Of a stretch of DNA of 12,947 bases, positions 7,486 through 12,947 are shown piece by piece; position 1 is the stretch's first letter, and every line of letters begins with the position of its first letter. A model generated the notes under the pieces. That model saw only the letters and a list, made by a program, of their open reading frames with translations. It searched no databases and was not told the origin of the DNA. Both the position numbers and the translations under genes were made by a program. This DNA comes from Rhizobiaceae bacterium (GTDB lineage Bacteria; Pseudomonadota; Alphaproteobacteria; Rhizobiales; Rhizobiaceae). The stretch is taken from assembly GCA_004299545.1 (NCBI GenBank), contig SCRB01000506.1:1-12947 (forward strand), given 5' to 3'.

Positions 7486-7577
7486 ATTTCATCTGGAGGC
7501 ATTGCTTCGGTCGGTGATTGGGGATTATCGACTTTCGCTGGAGATAGGGTCCATACCATCATGTTCTTGCTGATGGC

Positions 7578-7594
7578 GCGTCCTTCGAGGACGC
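7578..7594 (+). repeat. Perfect palindrome, second spacer hairpin
   Basis: GCGTCCT-TCG-AGGACGC is a 7-bp perfect stem with a 3-base loop. It resembles fragments of dispersed palindromic elements that I recall from rhizobial genomes. It sits about 107 bases before the permease start. No T-run follows, so it is not an obvious terminator. Confidence 0.5.
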
Positions 7595-7700
7595 ACAGTA
7601 ACAATGAAGGTTAAACGCCGGGACTCTCCGAACGGACAGTGAACCAGACGCGGATAACGGTTCGCCAGGTTTTCGGCAAAACGAAGAACACAGGTAGCAA

Positions 7701-8828
7701 ATGACGGCATCGGCCTCGATGGCAGCGGCGGACAATGAACCGGAATTCGACAACCCTGATATCGTCGGCGCGCATGCCAGGATCGCCGCCGGAAAAGCGT
7801 TGATCTGGGCGGCGTCGATCCTTTTCGTTGCCGCCCTGCTCGTCCAGACACTCTATGCGGCCGGAGCGATCGGTTTCGGCTTCGCCACCTGGAGGCCGAT
7901 CCTTTACGCCTATGCCTTGTGGGGCATCGCTCTCGGCGTCGGCCAGGTGATGGCGCGCGGCGAAGCCGGGCTGAGGGCGTTGTTCGTTCTGCCGGCAGCG
8001 CTTTTTACGCTGGCGGTCGCCATCTTCCCGACCCTCTTCGGCTTCTATATCGCCTCGCTCGACTGGAATCTCGCGGCGCTCGGCGGGCCGCATTTCAACG
8101 ATTTCGACAATTTCGTCCAGATGTTCCACGATCCCTATTACTGGAACGCGCTGGCCAACATGGTCTTCTACGTGGTGATGGTGCTGGCGGAATACGCCAT
8201 CGCCTTCGGCCTCGCGCTCCTGCTCAACGCCGAGATCCGGGCGCGCAAATTCTTTCGGGTCGCCTTCCTTATCCCGTTCATGCTGAGCCCGGTCGCAGTC
8301 AGCTGGATGATCGGCAAGTCGCTGATGGAATACCGTTTCGGACCGCTGGCGAGGCTGGCGCGCGACTTCGGCTGGCAGACGCCCGCCTTCTTCGCCTATC
8401 CGTGGACGGCGCGCTTCACGATCGAGGCGCTCGATGCCTGGATGTGGATTCCCTTCATGGTTATCCTCCTTCTGGCCGGCTTGCAGGCGATGTCGAAGGA
8501 GGTGATCGAGGCCGCCAAGGTGGATGGCGCCAGCCCGTGGCAGGCTTTCTGGAAGGTCACGTTCCCGCTGATGCTGCCGGTCTCGATCACGACGCTCCTG
8601 ATCCGCATCATCTTCAAGCTGAAACTCGCCGATATCGTCATCACCGTCACCGGCGGTGGCCCCGGCGGGGCGACCGACACCGTGTCGAGCTTCATCTATC
8701 GGGTCTACCGCGACCGCTCGAATGTCGGCTACGGCACGGCTCTCGCCATGTTCTACCTGATCCTCATCATCCTCTTCCTGATGCTGCTTTTGCGCATCGC
8801 CAAGCGCTTCACACGCAACGTCGTATGA
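7701..8828 (+). CDS. CUT1-type ABC transporter permease, first subunit
   Basis: Inner-membrane permease, MalF/UgpA-like, 375 aa. The ABC-permease EAA loop is clear at residues 270-293 (E-A-A-x3-G ending LMLP), the docking site for the ATPase. Hydrophobic segments lie at about 33-55, 67-86, 91-118, 150-178, 185-206, 243-263, 288-304 and 347-366. The first two form an N-terminal extension beyond the usual six-helix core, as in the eight-helix MalF type. The region TVTGGGPGGATDT (315-327) is typical of the family. The start is ATG 7701, with only a weak AGGT site upstream; ATG 7719 is an in-frame alternative. The stop is 22 bp from the next permease, with which it should form a heterodimer. Confidence 0.94.
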   Translation: MTASASMAAADNEPEFDNPDIVGAHARIAAGKALIWAASILFVAALLVQTLYAAGAIGFGFATWRPILYAYALWGIALGVGQVMARGEAGLRALFVLPAALFTLAVAIFPTLFGFYIASLDWNLAALGGPHFNDFDNFVQMFHDPYYWNALANMVFYVVMVLAEYAIAFGLALLLNAEIRARKFFRVAFLIPFMLSPVAVSWMIGKSLMEYRFGPLARLARDFGWQTPAFFAYPWTARFTIEALDAWMWIPFMVILLLAGLQAMSKEVIEAAKVDGASPWQAFWKVTFPLMLPVSITTLLIRIIFKLKLADIVITVTGGGPGGATDTVSSFIYRVYRDRSNVGYGTALAMFYLILIILFLMLLLRIAKRFTRNVV

Positions 8829-8850
8829 GCCCGACACGGAGAATCGCCGG

Positions 8851-9777
8851 ATGGCCGTAACCGCCGACCTCGACGACAGTTTCGCCCAGCCGGGCAATAC
8901 GCAACGGGCGAAGATCGTCGTCGGCCGGGTGTTGGTCTATGGCGCTCTCATTATCTGGGCGATCGTCTGCCTGTTCCCGATCTACTGGACGGTGACGACT
9001 TCCTTCAAATCGGCGATCGACGTGACCCATGGCCATCTGGTACCGTGGCTGGACTTCATCCCGAACTGGAAGGGCTGGGGTTCGCTCGGTCTCTCCCCCG
9101 ATACGATCTTCCAGATCTCGACGCCGCGCCACGAATTCATCGGCCGTTTCGAAAACAGCATCTTCATATCCATCGGCGCCTCGCTTCTGGCGCTCCTGCT
9201 CGGCTCGCTCGCCGCCTACGGGCTGAGCCGCTTCCAATACAAGTTCGGGCCGATGAAGAACGACGACATACTCTTCTTCTTCATCTCGCAGCTGATCCTG
9301 CCGCCGGTGGTTCTCGCGCTGCCCTTCCTGGTTCTGTACAAGGAACTGGCCCTGCTCGACACCAGGATCGGCTTGATCTTCGTCTACACGCTGACCGTAT
9401 TGCCGATCGTGGTGTGGATCATGCGCGACCAGTTCAACACAATTCCCGTCGAACTCGACGAGGCGGCGCTGGTGGACGGGCTTTCCATATGGGGTGTCTT
9501 CTTCCGTATAATCCTGCCGATCACCCTGCCGGGCCTCGTCGCCGCCTTCATCCTGTCGCTGGTGCTGACCTGGAACGAATATTTCTTCGCTTCGCTGCTG
9601 ACGGCATCCGACGCCAAGACCCTGCCCGTCATGGTGGCGAGCCAGACCGGCTCGCAAGGCATCAACTGGTGGTCGATGGCGGCGCTCTCCGCTGCGGCGA
9701 TCGCTCCGCTCGTTATCGTCGGCATCTTCCTCGAACGCTATATTGTGAAGGGGCTTTCGACTGGCGCTGTGAAGTAA
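8851..9777 (+). CDS. CUT1-type ABC transporter permease, second subunit
   Basis: Inner-membrane permease, MalG/UgpE-like, 308 aa. The EAA loop is at residues 204-227 (DEAALVDG through ITLP). It has a membrane helix near 27-48 (LFPIYWTVTTSFK is the usual MalG-type end of helix 1), further helices around 103-125, 139-164, 172-192 and 226-250, and one near the C-terminus at 277-297. A GGAG site at 8838-8841 precedes ATG 8851. It pairs with the upstream permease and with the ATPase encoded at 4404-5465; the binding protein at 5753 supplies the substrate. It is the last gene of the operon, followed by a terminator at 9903-9930. Confidence 0.94.
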   Translation: MAVTADLDDSFAQPGNTQRAKIVVGRVLVYGALIIWAIVCLFPIYWTVTTSFKSAIDVTHGHLVPWLDFIPNWKGWGSLGLSPDTIFQISTPRHEFIGRFENSIFISIGASLLALLLGSLAAYGLSRFQYKFGPMKNDDILFFFISQLILPPVVLALPFLVLYKELALLDTRIGLIFVYTLTVLPIVVWIMRDQFNTIPVELDEAALVDGLSIWGVFFRIILPITLPGLVAAFILSLVLTWNEYFFASLLTASDAKTLPVMVASQTGSQGINWWSMAALSAAAIAPLVIVGIFLERYIVKGLSTGAVK

Positions 9778-9902
9778 ACCCTCGTAACGGTCTCGTCTTC
9801 TGCAGGCGCCGCCGATTGCCGCCGCAACAAAGGGTGTCGGAAACATTGCAGGGGTCCAGCGCGCGCATGCTGCCTATGAAGGTGGTTGTGGCCTTCGACC
9901 TT

Positions 9903-9930
9903 GCCGGGCTATGTTGGCCCGGCCTTTTTT
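9903..9930 (+). terminator. Rho-independent terminator of the permease operon
   Basis: GCCGGGC (9903-9909) pairs with GCCCGGC (9917-9923) around a 7-base loop and is followed by C and six Ts (9925-9930). It lies 126 bp after the second permease and 28 bp before the small zinc-ribbon-like gene, so it should insulate the two. Confidence 0.85.
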
Positions 9931-9957
9931 GAACGTGTATTCACGGAGAGGACAAAG

Positions 9958-10197
9958 ATGGCCAGAGCGAAAACATCATGCGTGATCTGCAGGAAGCCTG
10001 CGACCGCCAAGAAGCCGGCCTTTGAAGATACGATGCATTTCGATTGCCGCGAATGCGGGGAGTTCCAGGTCTCGGGCACGTTCATGTCGAACGCCAGGAA
10101 ACTTTCTGCCACGGTGCGGCGGCAGGCGCTTCAACGCGCGATCACGCGGGCACAGTATGGGACACTGCCGATGGTCACGACCTACGATGTGCCATAG
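9958..10197 (+). CDS. Small four-cysteine zinc-ribbon-like protein, unknown function
   Basis: A 79-aa hypothetical protein with two CxxC knuckles, Cys8-Cys11 (SCVICRKP) and Cys30-Cys33 (FDCRECG), spaced 18 residues apart, which is the layout of a zinc ribbon. The segment after the second knuckle, GEFQVSGT (34-41), resembles small rhizobial proteins of unknown function that I recall. The remainder is basic and probably helical (residues 46-67), with no signal peptide. ATG 9958 has a GGAGAGG site at 9945-9951; an in-frame start at 9886 would cross the terminator and is rejected. It is a single-gene unit. Zinc binding is inferred from cysteine spacing only; nucleic-acid binding is possible but unsupported. 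Confidence 0.7.
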   Translation: MARAKTSCVICRKPATAKKPAFEDTMHFDCRECGEFQVSGTFMSNARKLSATVRRQALQRAITRAQYGTLPMVTTYDVP

Positions 10198-10235
10198 CCT
10201 CCGCCGACCCGCAGGGAGCCCTTTATTTTCCTGCC

Positions 10236-10271
10236 AGAGCACGATGCGATGACGCGGAGGCATCGTGCTCT
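10236..10271. repeat. Palindromic intergenic repeat
   Basis: AGAGCACGATGC (10236-10247) and GCATCGTGCTCT (10260-10271) are perfect 12-bp inverted arms around a 12-base centre. The form AGAGCA(T/C)GATGC...GCATC(A/G)TGCTCT resembles a very common rhizobial intergenic palindrome that I know from memory. No T-run follows. Confidence 0.6.
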
Positions 10272-10320
10272 ATCGCCAATCGCGGCAATCGCACCGGTCG
10301 GCTATCTGCGCTCCAGCCTT

Positions 10321-10352
10321 GGAGCGGTTCAGGATTAGCTGAAATCGTTCTG
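10321..10352. repeat. Imperfect palindromic repeat
   Basis: GGAGCGGTTCAG (10321-10332) is an imperfect inverted match to CTGAAATCGTTCT (10339-10351); the TTCAG/CTGAA core pairs exactly and the outer part needs one bulge. It looks like a decayed copy of the AGAGCGATTTCAG-type intergenic elements found in rhizobia. Whether it is dispersed in this genome needs a genome-wide comparison. Confidence 0.4.
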
Positions 10353-10426
10353 GTAGGGCCGGCTTCAAGCCAACTTTGACTTCAGGACATTCGGATCGCG
10401 TGTGGCCTGGCGGTGGATTTTGTTTT

Positions 10427-10534
10427 CTACGCCGCCTTTGCCGTGCCCGATGCCTTGTTGACCGACGTTACGGCGAGATCGGTCAACTTATTGTTCGCCG
10501 CCTTCTCCTGATCGAGAATTTCGCTCAAGAGCCT
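10427..10534 (-). pseudogene. C-terminal remnant of a DUF892/YciE ferritin-like gene
   Basis: Reading the minus strand from 10534 to the TAG at 10427-10429 gives 35 residues. They include LLSEILDQEKAANNKL and TDLAVTSVN, which strongly resemble the last helix of DUF892 (YciE/YciF) ferritin-like proteins, where LL-x-x-x-L-x-x-EK-x-x-D-x-KLT-x-(I/L)A is typical. Upstream of 10534 the frame continues but the sequence no longer resembles the family, and no start or ribosome-binding site is in reach. I read this as the tail of a gene whose 5' part was deleted or replaced. The assignment rests on recalled family sequences. Confidence 0.5.
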
Positions 10535-10606
10535 AAATCGGCAGAAGAAGGAATGAAAATGTCAGTCCTTTGTTCCCCTGACCTGTTCCCGTGGCTGAAA
10601 GGCAAA

Positions 10607-10625
10607 CCCCGGCCGGAAGCCGGGG
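10607..10625 (-). terminator. Terminator hairpin of the small secreted-protein gene
   Basis: On the minus strand CCCCGGC (complement of 10619-10625) pairs with GCCGGGG (complement of 10607-10613) around a 5-base loop, followed by TTT. It begins 9 bases after the stop at 10635. The T-run is short, so termination may be partial. Confidence 0.6.
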
Positions 10626-10634
10626 CCAGCCCTG

Positions 10635-11000
10635 TCAGCTGTTTTTCTTGGTGATCAAGGTGAGGGTGCCCTGATCGTCAAGACTTGTGGCCACCACCTG
10701 GGCGGATGTCGCACCCTTGGCCTTGAGCGCGGCAGTGGCTTCCGGGACAGCGTCGATGCTTTTGCGCAGTTGTTGAAGACTTTCGGCATTGGATTGCGCA
10801 ATGACCTGTTGGACCTGCTTCTGCGCATCGGGGGGCAGTTCACTGACATCGACCACGGCGAAACCCTTTATCGCCGGGGCTGGATCATGCGTGGCCGCTG
10901 CCGGCGGCGAAGACGGCTGCGGCGTGGGTGATTGCTGAGCGTTCGCCGCCATGGCGCCGAGGAAGGCGATGCTCACTGCGAGCATGAGCGCTTTGCGCAT
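10635..11000 (-). CDS. Small secreted (periplasmic) protein of unknown function
   Basis: A 121-aa protein with a clear Sec signal peptide: MRK, a hydrophobic core (residues 4-19) and a probable cleavage after ANA at 19-21. A proline/alanine-rich linker (22-45) leads to a small domain of about 75 residues with a predicted helix (58-94) that is glutamine- and alanine-rich (DAQKQVQQVIAQSNAESLQQ) and a likely beta hairpin at the end (TLTLITKK). There are no cysteines. I start at ATG 11000, preceded by AAGGAAA; an upstream in-frame start at 11081 would place 27 residues before the signal peptide. A candidate promoter lies at 11038-11066 and a terminator at 10607-10625, so it is probably a single transcript. 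I do not recognise the family. Confidence 0.75.
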   Translation of the reverse strand: MRKALMLAVSIAFLGAMAANAQQSPTPQPSSPPAAATHDPAPAIKGFAVVDVSELPPDAQKQVQQVIAQSNAESLQQLRKSIDAVPEATAALKAKGATSAQVVATSLDDQGTLTLITKKNS

Positions 11001-11037
11001 GGATTTTCCTTTCCGCTTGGCCCACCGCGAAGTGACG

Positions 11038-11066
11038 AAACTTGGGGTTTGACGGAACGAGGTCAA
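11038..11066 (-). promoter_or_regulatory. Candidate promoter for the small secreted-protein gene
   Basis: On the minus strand TTGACC (complement of 11061-11066) and AAGTTT (complement of 11038-11043) are 17 bp apart and would give a leader of about 30 nt. The -35 is good and the -10 is poor. Confidence 0.3.
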
Positions 11067-11135
11067 CGCCCGGTCGATCAAAGGTTCTTACGGGCGGAAA
11101 GAATTCCCGCGCAAACGCATCGCTTTAAAGGGAAC

Positions 11136-11158
11136 TGGTGCCAGAAGAGGCGTCGAAC
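11136..11158 (-). other. Degenerate tRNA 3'-end fragment, candidate att site
   Basis: Read on the minus strand this is GTTCGAC-GCCTC-TTCTGGC-ACCA, which has the T-loop GTTCGA, a plausible T-stem 3' strand, acceptor 3' strand, discriminator A and CCA. It is one base shorter than a standard tRNA 3' end and has no matching 5' half beyond 11158, so it is not a working tRNA. It closely resembles the end of rhizobial tRNA-Leu genes as I recall them (…CCTCTTCTGGGCACCA). Such fragments are typical attachment-site copies left by tyrosine recombinases, and one is encoded 770 bp away. Confidence 0.4.
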
Positions 11159-11210
11159 TATGGATTTAATGTTATGATATTAAAAGGAATTTTTCCGTGA
11201 AATTTTCAAA

Positions 11211-11234
11211 GTACCAACAAAAATACCAACAAAT
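11211..11234. repeat. Tandem 12-bp direct repeat
   Basis: Two adjacent 12-mers, GTACCAACAAAA (11211-11222) and ATACCAACAAAT (11223-11234), share a TACCAACAAA core. They lie in an AT-rich strip about 50 bp inside the tRNA-like fragment, where arm-type integrase or excisionase sites would be expected. A role as protein-binding sites is inferred. Confidence 0.45.
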
Positions 11235-11300
11235 CGAAATCCATCTCGGTGTTTATGCCGTCATTTCCGTCACGATGGCACATGTGGCAGCACGCCGCAC

Positions 11301-11807
11301 TTAGAAACACACTCCGAGCGAGCCTTGTTTCATAGCATCCTTCCATTTGGGACCAAGCGTCTTGCGAGCGGAGATGGCGTTTTCGTATCCCGGTTCGCCC
11401 TTGTGGAACATTTTTATTGAGAAGGCCTGTCGGTGATCGCCGTGGACGATGGGCATTCCCGGATGATAGGTGGTTATCCCGTTGTATGTGCCGGTGTAGA
11501 AGCCACCCTTCCTATAGTTACCGTTCATGGTGCCTGTCGTGCTGTAACTGCCTGGCCCTTGGGTGACATGAACGGTATCGGCTGACGCCGCGCCGACGAT
11601 GATGAAACGGTCGAAACCCGATTTTAATGTCTCGATGGCGGCTTGCTTTTGAGCGGTGTTGACCGCGCCCGTACTGCCACAGATTGGGGCAACACGCGTC
11701 TGAATAATCGCGGTATCGCCGGATGTTTGGATGATATCGGTTCCGGCACATCCTGAAACCAATAATACGCCAGACGTGCAAAACGCCGCTACAACATAGA
11801 ATTTCAT
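11301..11807 (-). CDS. Putative lipoprotein of unknown function
   Basis: A 168-aa protein with a type II signal peptide: MKFYVVAAFC... ending in the lipobox V17-S18-G19-C20, so it should be lipid-anchored at Cys20. The mature part has a second cysteine at 43 within RVAPICGS, a segment KQAAIETLKSGFDRFIIVG (54-72) that looks like helix-then-strand, a low-complexity glycine/threonine/tyrosine stretch (84-115), and a final Cys167. Asp21 is not present after the lipid-attached Cys (the next residue is Ala), which would favour outer-membrane sorting by the enteric +2 rule. GGAGG lies 8 bases before ATG 11807. GC content looks lower than in the neighbours, which suggests transfer. I recall similar rhizobial hypothetical proteins but no function. 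Confidence 0.75.
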   Translation of the reverse strand: MKFYVVAAFCTSGVLLVSGCAGTDIIQTSGDTAIIQTRVAPICGSTGAVNTAQKQAAIETLKSGFDRFIIVGAASADTVHVTQGPGSYSTTGTMNGNYRKGGFYTGTYNGITTYHPGMPIVHGDHRQAFSIKMFHKGEPGYENAISARKTLGPKWKDAMKQGSLGVCF

Positions 11808-11924
11808 GGAGCCCCCTCCGAAAGAAGAGAGGAATAACCGATCTCACCTGAATTCGCGAGTCCAGAAATGGCGTTTGACCGAGCGCGTTCTTTGCGTCGT
11901 TAAGGGATTGCCCGCCGGGTGCGA

Positions 11925-12947
11925 TCAGGCGGCCTTGGAGCGCAGCCGGGCGGCGAGAAGCGCAAGCATGGCCTCGTCGTCCAGCGCCTGCGTGTCGTCC
12001 GCCGCGCCCCTTTCCGGCCGCGAGCGTAGCTGGTCGAAGATTTGCGCCTGGCGGTGGCTGGCCACCGCCCCATAGCTGGTAAACGTCGTCAGCACATGCT
12101 CATGGCCAAGGTTTTGGCTCCATGCCTTGAACTCTTCCGGCGTGGCGCACAGCTTTTCGCCCAGCATCGCCAGCGTGTTGCGGAAACTGTGCGGGTTGGC
12201 ATAGGGCAGGCCGGCTTGTGCGAAAGCCACCTTGAAAATCCGGCGGATCGCCGCCGCGTTCTTCCAATGATGACGCGCCAGCCCGCCAGCCTCGAAACCG
12301 TTTTCGCCCAGCGCCATTTCCGTTGCCGGGAAAAGCGGATCGTCCGGGCCGAAGCCGCGTTCTTTCAATAGCGTAAGCCAATCCACGACGATTGTCTCAA
12401 TGTCCGCGCCCACCGGGAAAAACCATGTCGTGAAGGTCTTTCGGTTCTTGGTGCGCACCTCGCGCGCGTCCTGAAACACAGTGCGACGGTCGAGATCGAC
12501 ATGCTTGATCGACATCGAGGCGATGGCGTCGTCGCGCGCGCCGGAAAGCAGCGTGAAGGCAATCAAGGCCCGGTCGCGCCTTTTGATATCGCTGCCGGCC
12601 GGCATGGCGGCAAGCACCTGGCGGATTTCCTCGATACTGGCGACGGGCTTTTCCCGCACCGCCCTGGCGATGCGCTCGTCATTGGCCGACGGCCGGAAAT
12701 ACTCGGCGTCCGAATAGGTGAGCTTGGAACGGAACCCCGGCTTGTCGGCCAGCCAGTGGAAAAAAGCCATGAGCGCCATAAGCCGCGACGAGATCGTCGC
12801 CTTGGCCAGCGGCTTGCCGGTTTTGTCGTTGGTGCGCTCGCCAAGGTCGCGCTTGTATTTCTGCGCCCATTCGATGCGAAACTTGCGGAAATCGCGCCAG
12901 CCGGTGGTGGCCTCGAAATCGGCGATGGCCGCAACCGTCTGGTCGAT
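11925..12947 (-). CDS. Tyrosine recombinase (phage integrase family), N-terminus beyond the window
   Basis: Site-specific recombinase of the phage integrase family. The frame is open to the right edge, so 340 C-terminal residues are visible and the N-terminus is cut. ATG 12779 is internal: the 56 codons before it read as normal protein (for example GWRDFRKFRIEWAQKYKRDL), belonging to the core-binding domain. The catalytic set is visible, counting from the window edge: Arg138 (LSGARDDA), a beta-hairpin lysine near 167-170 (TKNRK), His253 and Arg256 (HSFR), His282 (LGHEH) and nucleophile Tyr292 (TFTSYG). Nothing suggests inactivation. A charged tail of about 45 residues follows the tyrosine. 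It is transcribed toward the lipoprotein gene and the tRNA-like fragment, and it is the likely integrase of an element lying mostly to the right. Confidence 0.92.
   Translation of the reverse strand: MDQTVAAIADFEATTGWRDFRKFRIEWAQKYKRDLGERTNDKTGKPLAKATISSRLMALMAFFHWLADKPGFRSKLTYSDAEYFRPSANDERIARAVREKPVASIEEIRQVLAAMPAGSDIKRRDRALIAFTLLSGARDDAIASMSIKHVDLDRRTVFQDAREVRTKNRKTFTTWFFPVGADIETIVVDWLTLLKERGFGPDDPLFPATEMALGENGFEAGGLARHHWKNAAAIRRIFKVAFAQAGLPYANPHSFRNTLAMLGEKLCATPEEFKAWSQNLGHEHVLTTFTSYGAVASHRQAQIFDQLRSRPERGAADDTQALDDEAMLALLAARLRSKAA

Larger units (their letters stand above)
7445..7700 (+). other. Intra-operon spacer between binding-protein and permease genes
   Basis: This 256-bp non-coding spacer is long compared with the 22-bp gap between the two permease genes. 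It holds a strong GC hairpin right after the binding-protein stop (7458-7485) and a second perfect palindrome (7578-7594). I found no open frame with a sensible start and ribosome-binding site, and no convincing internal promoter. Confidence 0.6.
10198..10634. other. Eroded non-coding region with repeats and a gene remnant
   Basis: This 437-bp gap has no intact gene. It contains a 12-bp-arm inverted repeat (10236-10271), an imperfect palindrome (10321-10352), a C-terminal remnant of a DUF892-type gene on the minus strand (10427-10534) and the terminator of the downstream minus-strand gene (10607-10625). A 92-codon frame at 10376-10654 exists, but its start is TTG without a ribosome-binding site and its composition is not protein-like. 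Confidence 0.6.
11001..11300. other. Intergenic strip crossing a proposed island boundary
   Basis: No gene is visible in these 300 bases. From left to right they hold the leader and candidate promoter of the secreted-protein gene, a tRNA-3'-end-like fragment (11136-11158), an AT-rich stretch (about 11159-11235) unlike the GC-rich surroundings, and a 12-bp direct repeat (11211-11234). The lipoprotein gene ends just to the right, and I see no clear terminator for it. Confidence 0.5.
11136..12947. mobile_element. Left end of a putative integrated element (runs off the window)
   Basis: The combination is a tRNA-3'-end-like fragment at 11136-11158, an AT-rich strip with direct repeats, a lipoprotein gene of lower GC, and a tyrosine recombinase gene transcribed toward the fragment. 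Integrases commonly sit near one end of such elements. The other end would be to the right, beyond the window, and should carry the intact tRNA. The boundary and the existence of the island are inferred. Confidence 0.4.

Noticed and set aside
5732..7492. 586-codon minus-strand frame opposite the binding-protein gene
   Set aside because: There is no recognisable domain, and the + strand has a Tat signal, a strong ribosome-binding site and family features.
7611..8897. 428-codon minus-strand frame opposite the first permease
   Set aside because: It is charged and repetitive and lacks any family motif. It mirrors the permease gene in high-GC DNA, while the + strand frame has transmembrane helices and an EAA loop.
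10376..10654. 92-codon plus-strand frame in the repeat-rich gap
   Set aside because: It has a TTG start without a ribosome-binding site and an odd composition, and it crosses the DUF892 relic and a terminator.
11136..11158. Functional tRNA gene
   Set aside because: Only the 3' portion is present, one base short, and no D-arm or anticodon arm lies upstream on the minus strand; listed as a degenerate fragment only.
12563..12934. 123-codon minus-strand frame overlapping the integrase
   Set aside because: It is out of frame with the recombinase, and the integrase frame is open to the window edge with protein-like sequence.

Overview
The window looks like a chromosomal segment of a high-GC alphaproteobacterium, most likely a member of the Hyphomicrobiales (Rhizobium/Brucella relatives). 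I base this on the hisA-hisF-hisE-coaA gene order, the recognisable rhizobial style of those proteins, the intergenic palindromes, and strong GC bias at third codon positions, which produces long antisense shadow frames. I could run no search, so the genus is not fixed.

Region 1 (about 1-2943, + strand) is a core housekeeping operon. It holds the end of histidine biosynthesis (hisA, hisF, hisE, packed with 7 bp overlap and 3 bp spacing) followed by type I pantothenate kinase (coaA). hisA is best started at a GTG at 107.

Region 2 (2953-9777) is one complete carbohydrate uptake and activation cassette built around a divergent promoter region (5466-5752). Leftward run a MalK/UgpC-type ABC ATPase, a FucU-type sugar mutarotase and a ribokinase-family kinase. 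Rightward run a large Tat-exported solute-binding protein and two CUT1-type permeases. The apparent logic is periplasmic capture, import, anomer interconversion, then phosphorylation. Ribokinase and RbsD/FucU proteins normally travel with CUT2 (RbsABC-type) transporters, and the kinase lacks one residue used by E. coli ribokinase to bind ribose, so the substrate is an open question. A strong hairpin separates the binding-protein gene from the permeases. A rho-independent terminator closes the rightward operon at 9903-9930.

Region 3 (about 9778-11135) is loose accessory or eroded chromosome. It has a 79-aa four-cysteine zinc-ribbon-like protein, a gap with two palindromic repeats of rhizobial type, a 35-residue C-terminal remnant of a DUF892/YciE ferritin-like gene, and a small secreted protein with its own terminator.

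Region 4 (about 11136 to the right edge) looks like the end of an integrated element. It starts with a degenerate copy of a tRNA 3' end (tRNA-Leu-like), then an AT-rich strip with a 12-bp direct repeat, an unknown lipoprotein of lower GC, and a tyrosine recombinase that runs off the window and keeps all visible catalytic residues. The rest of the element lies to the right of the window. I did not see a defence system, CRISPR array or rRNA.
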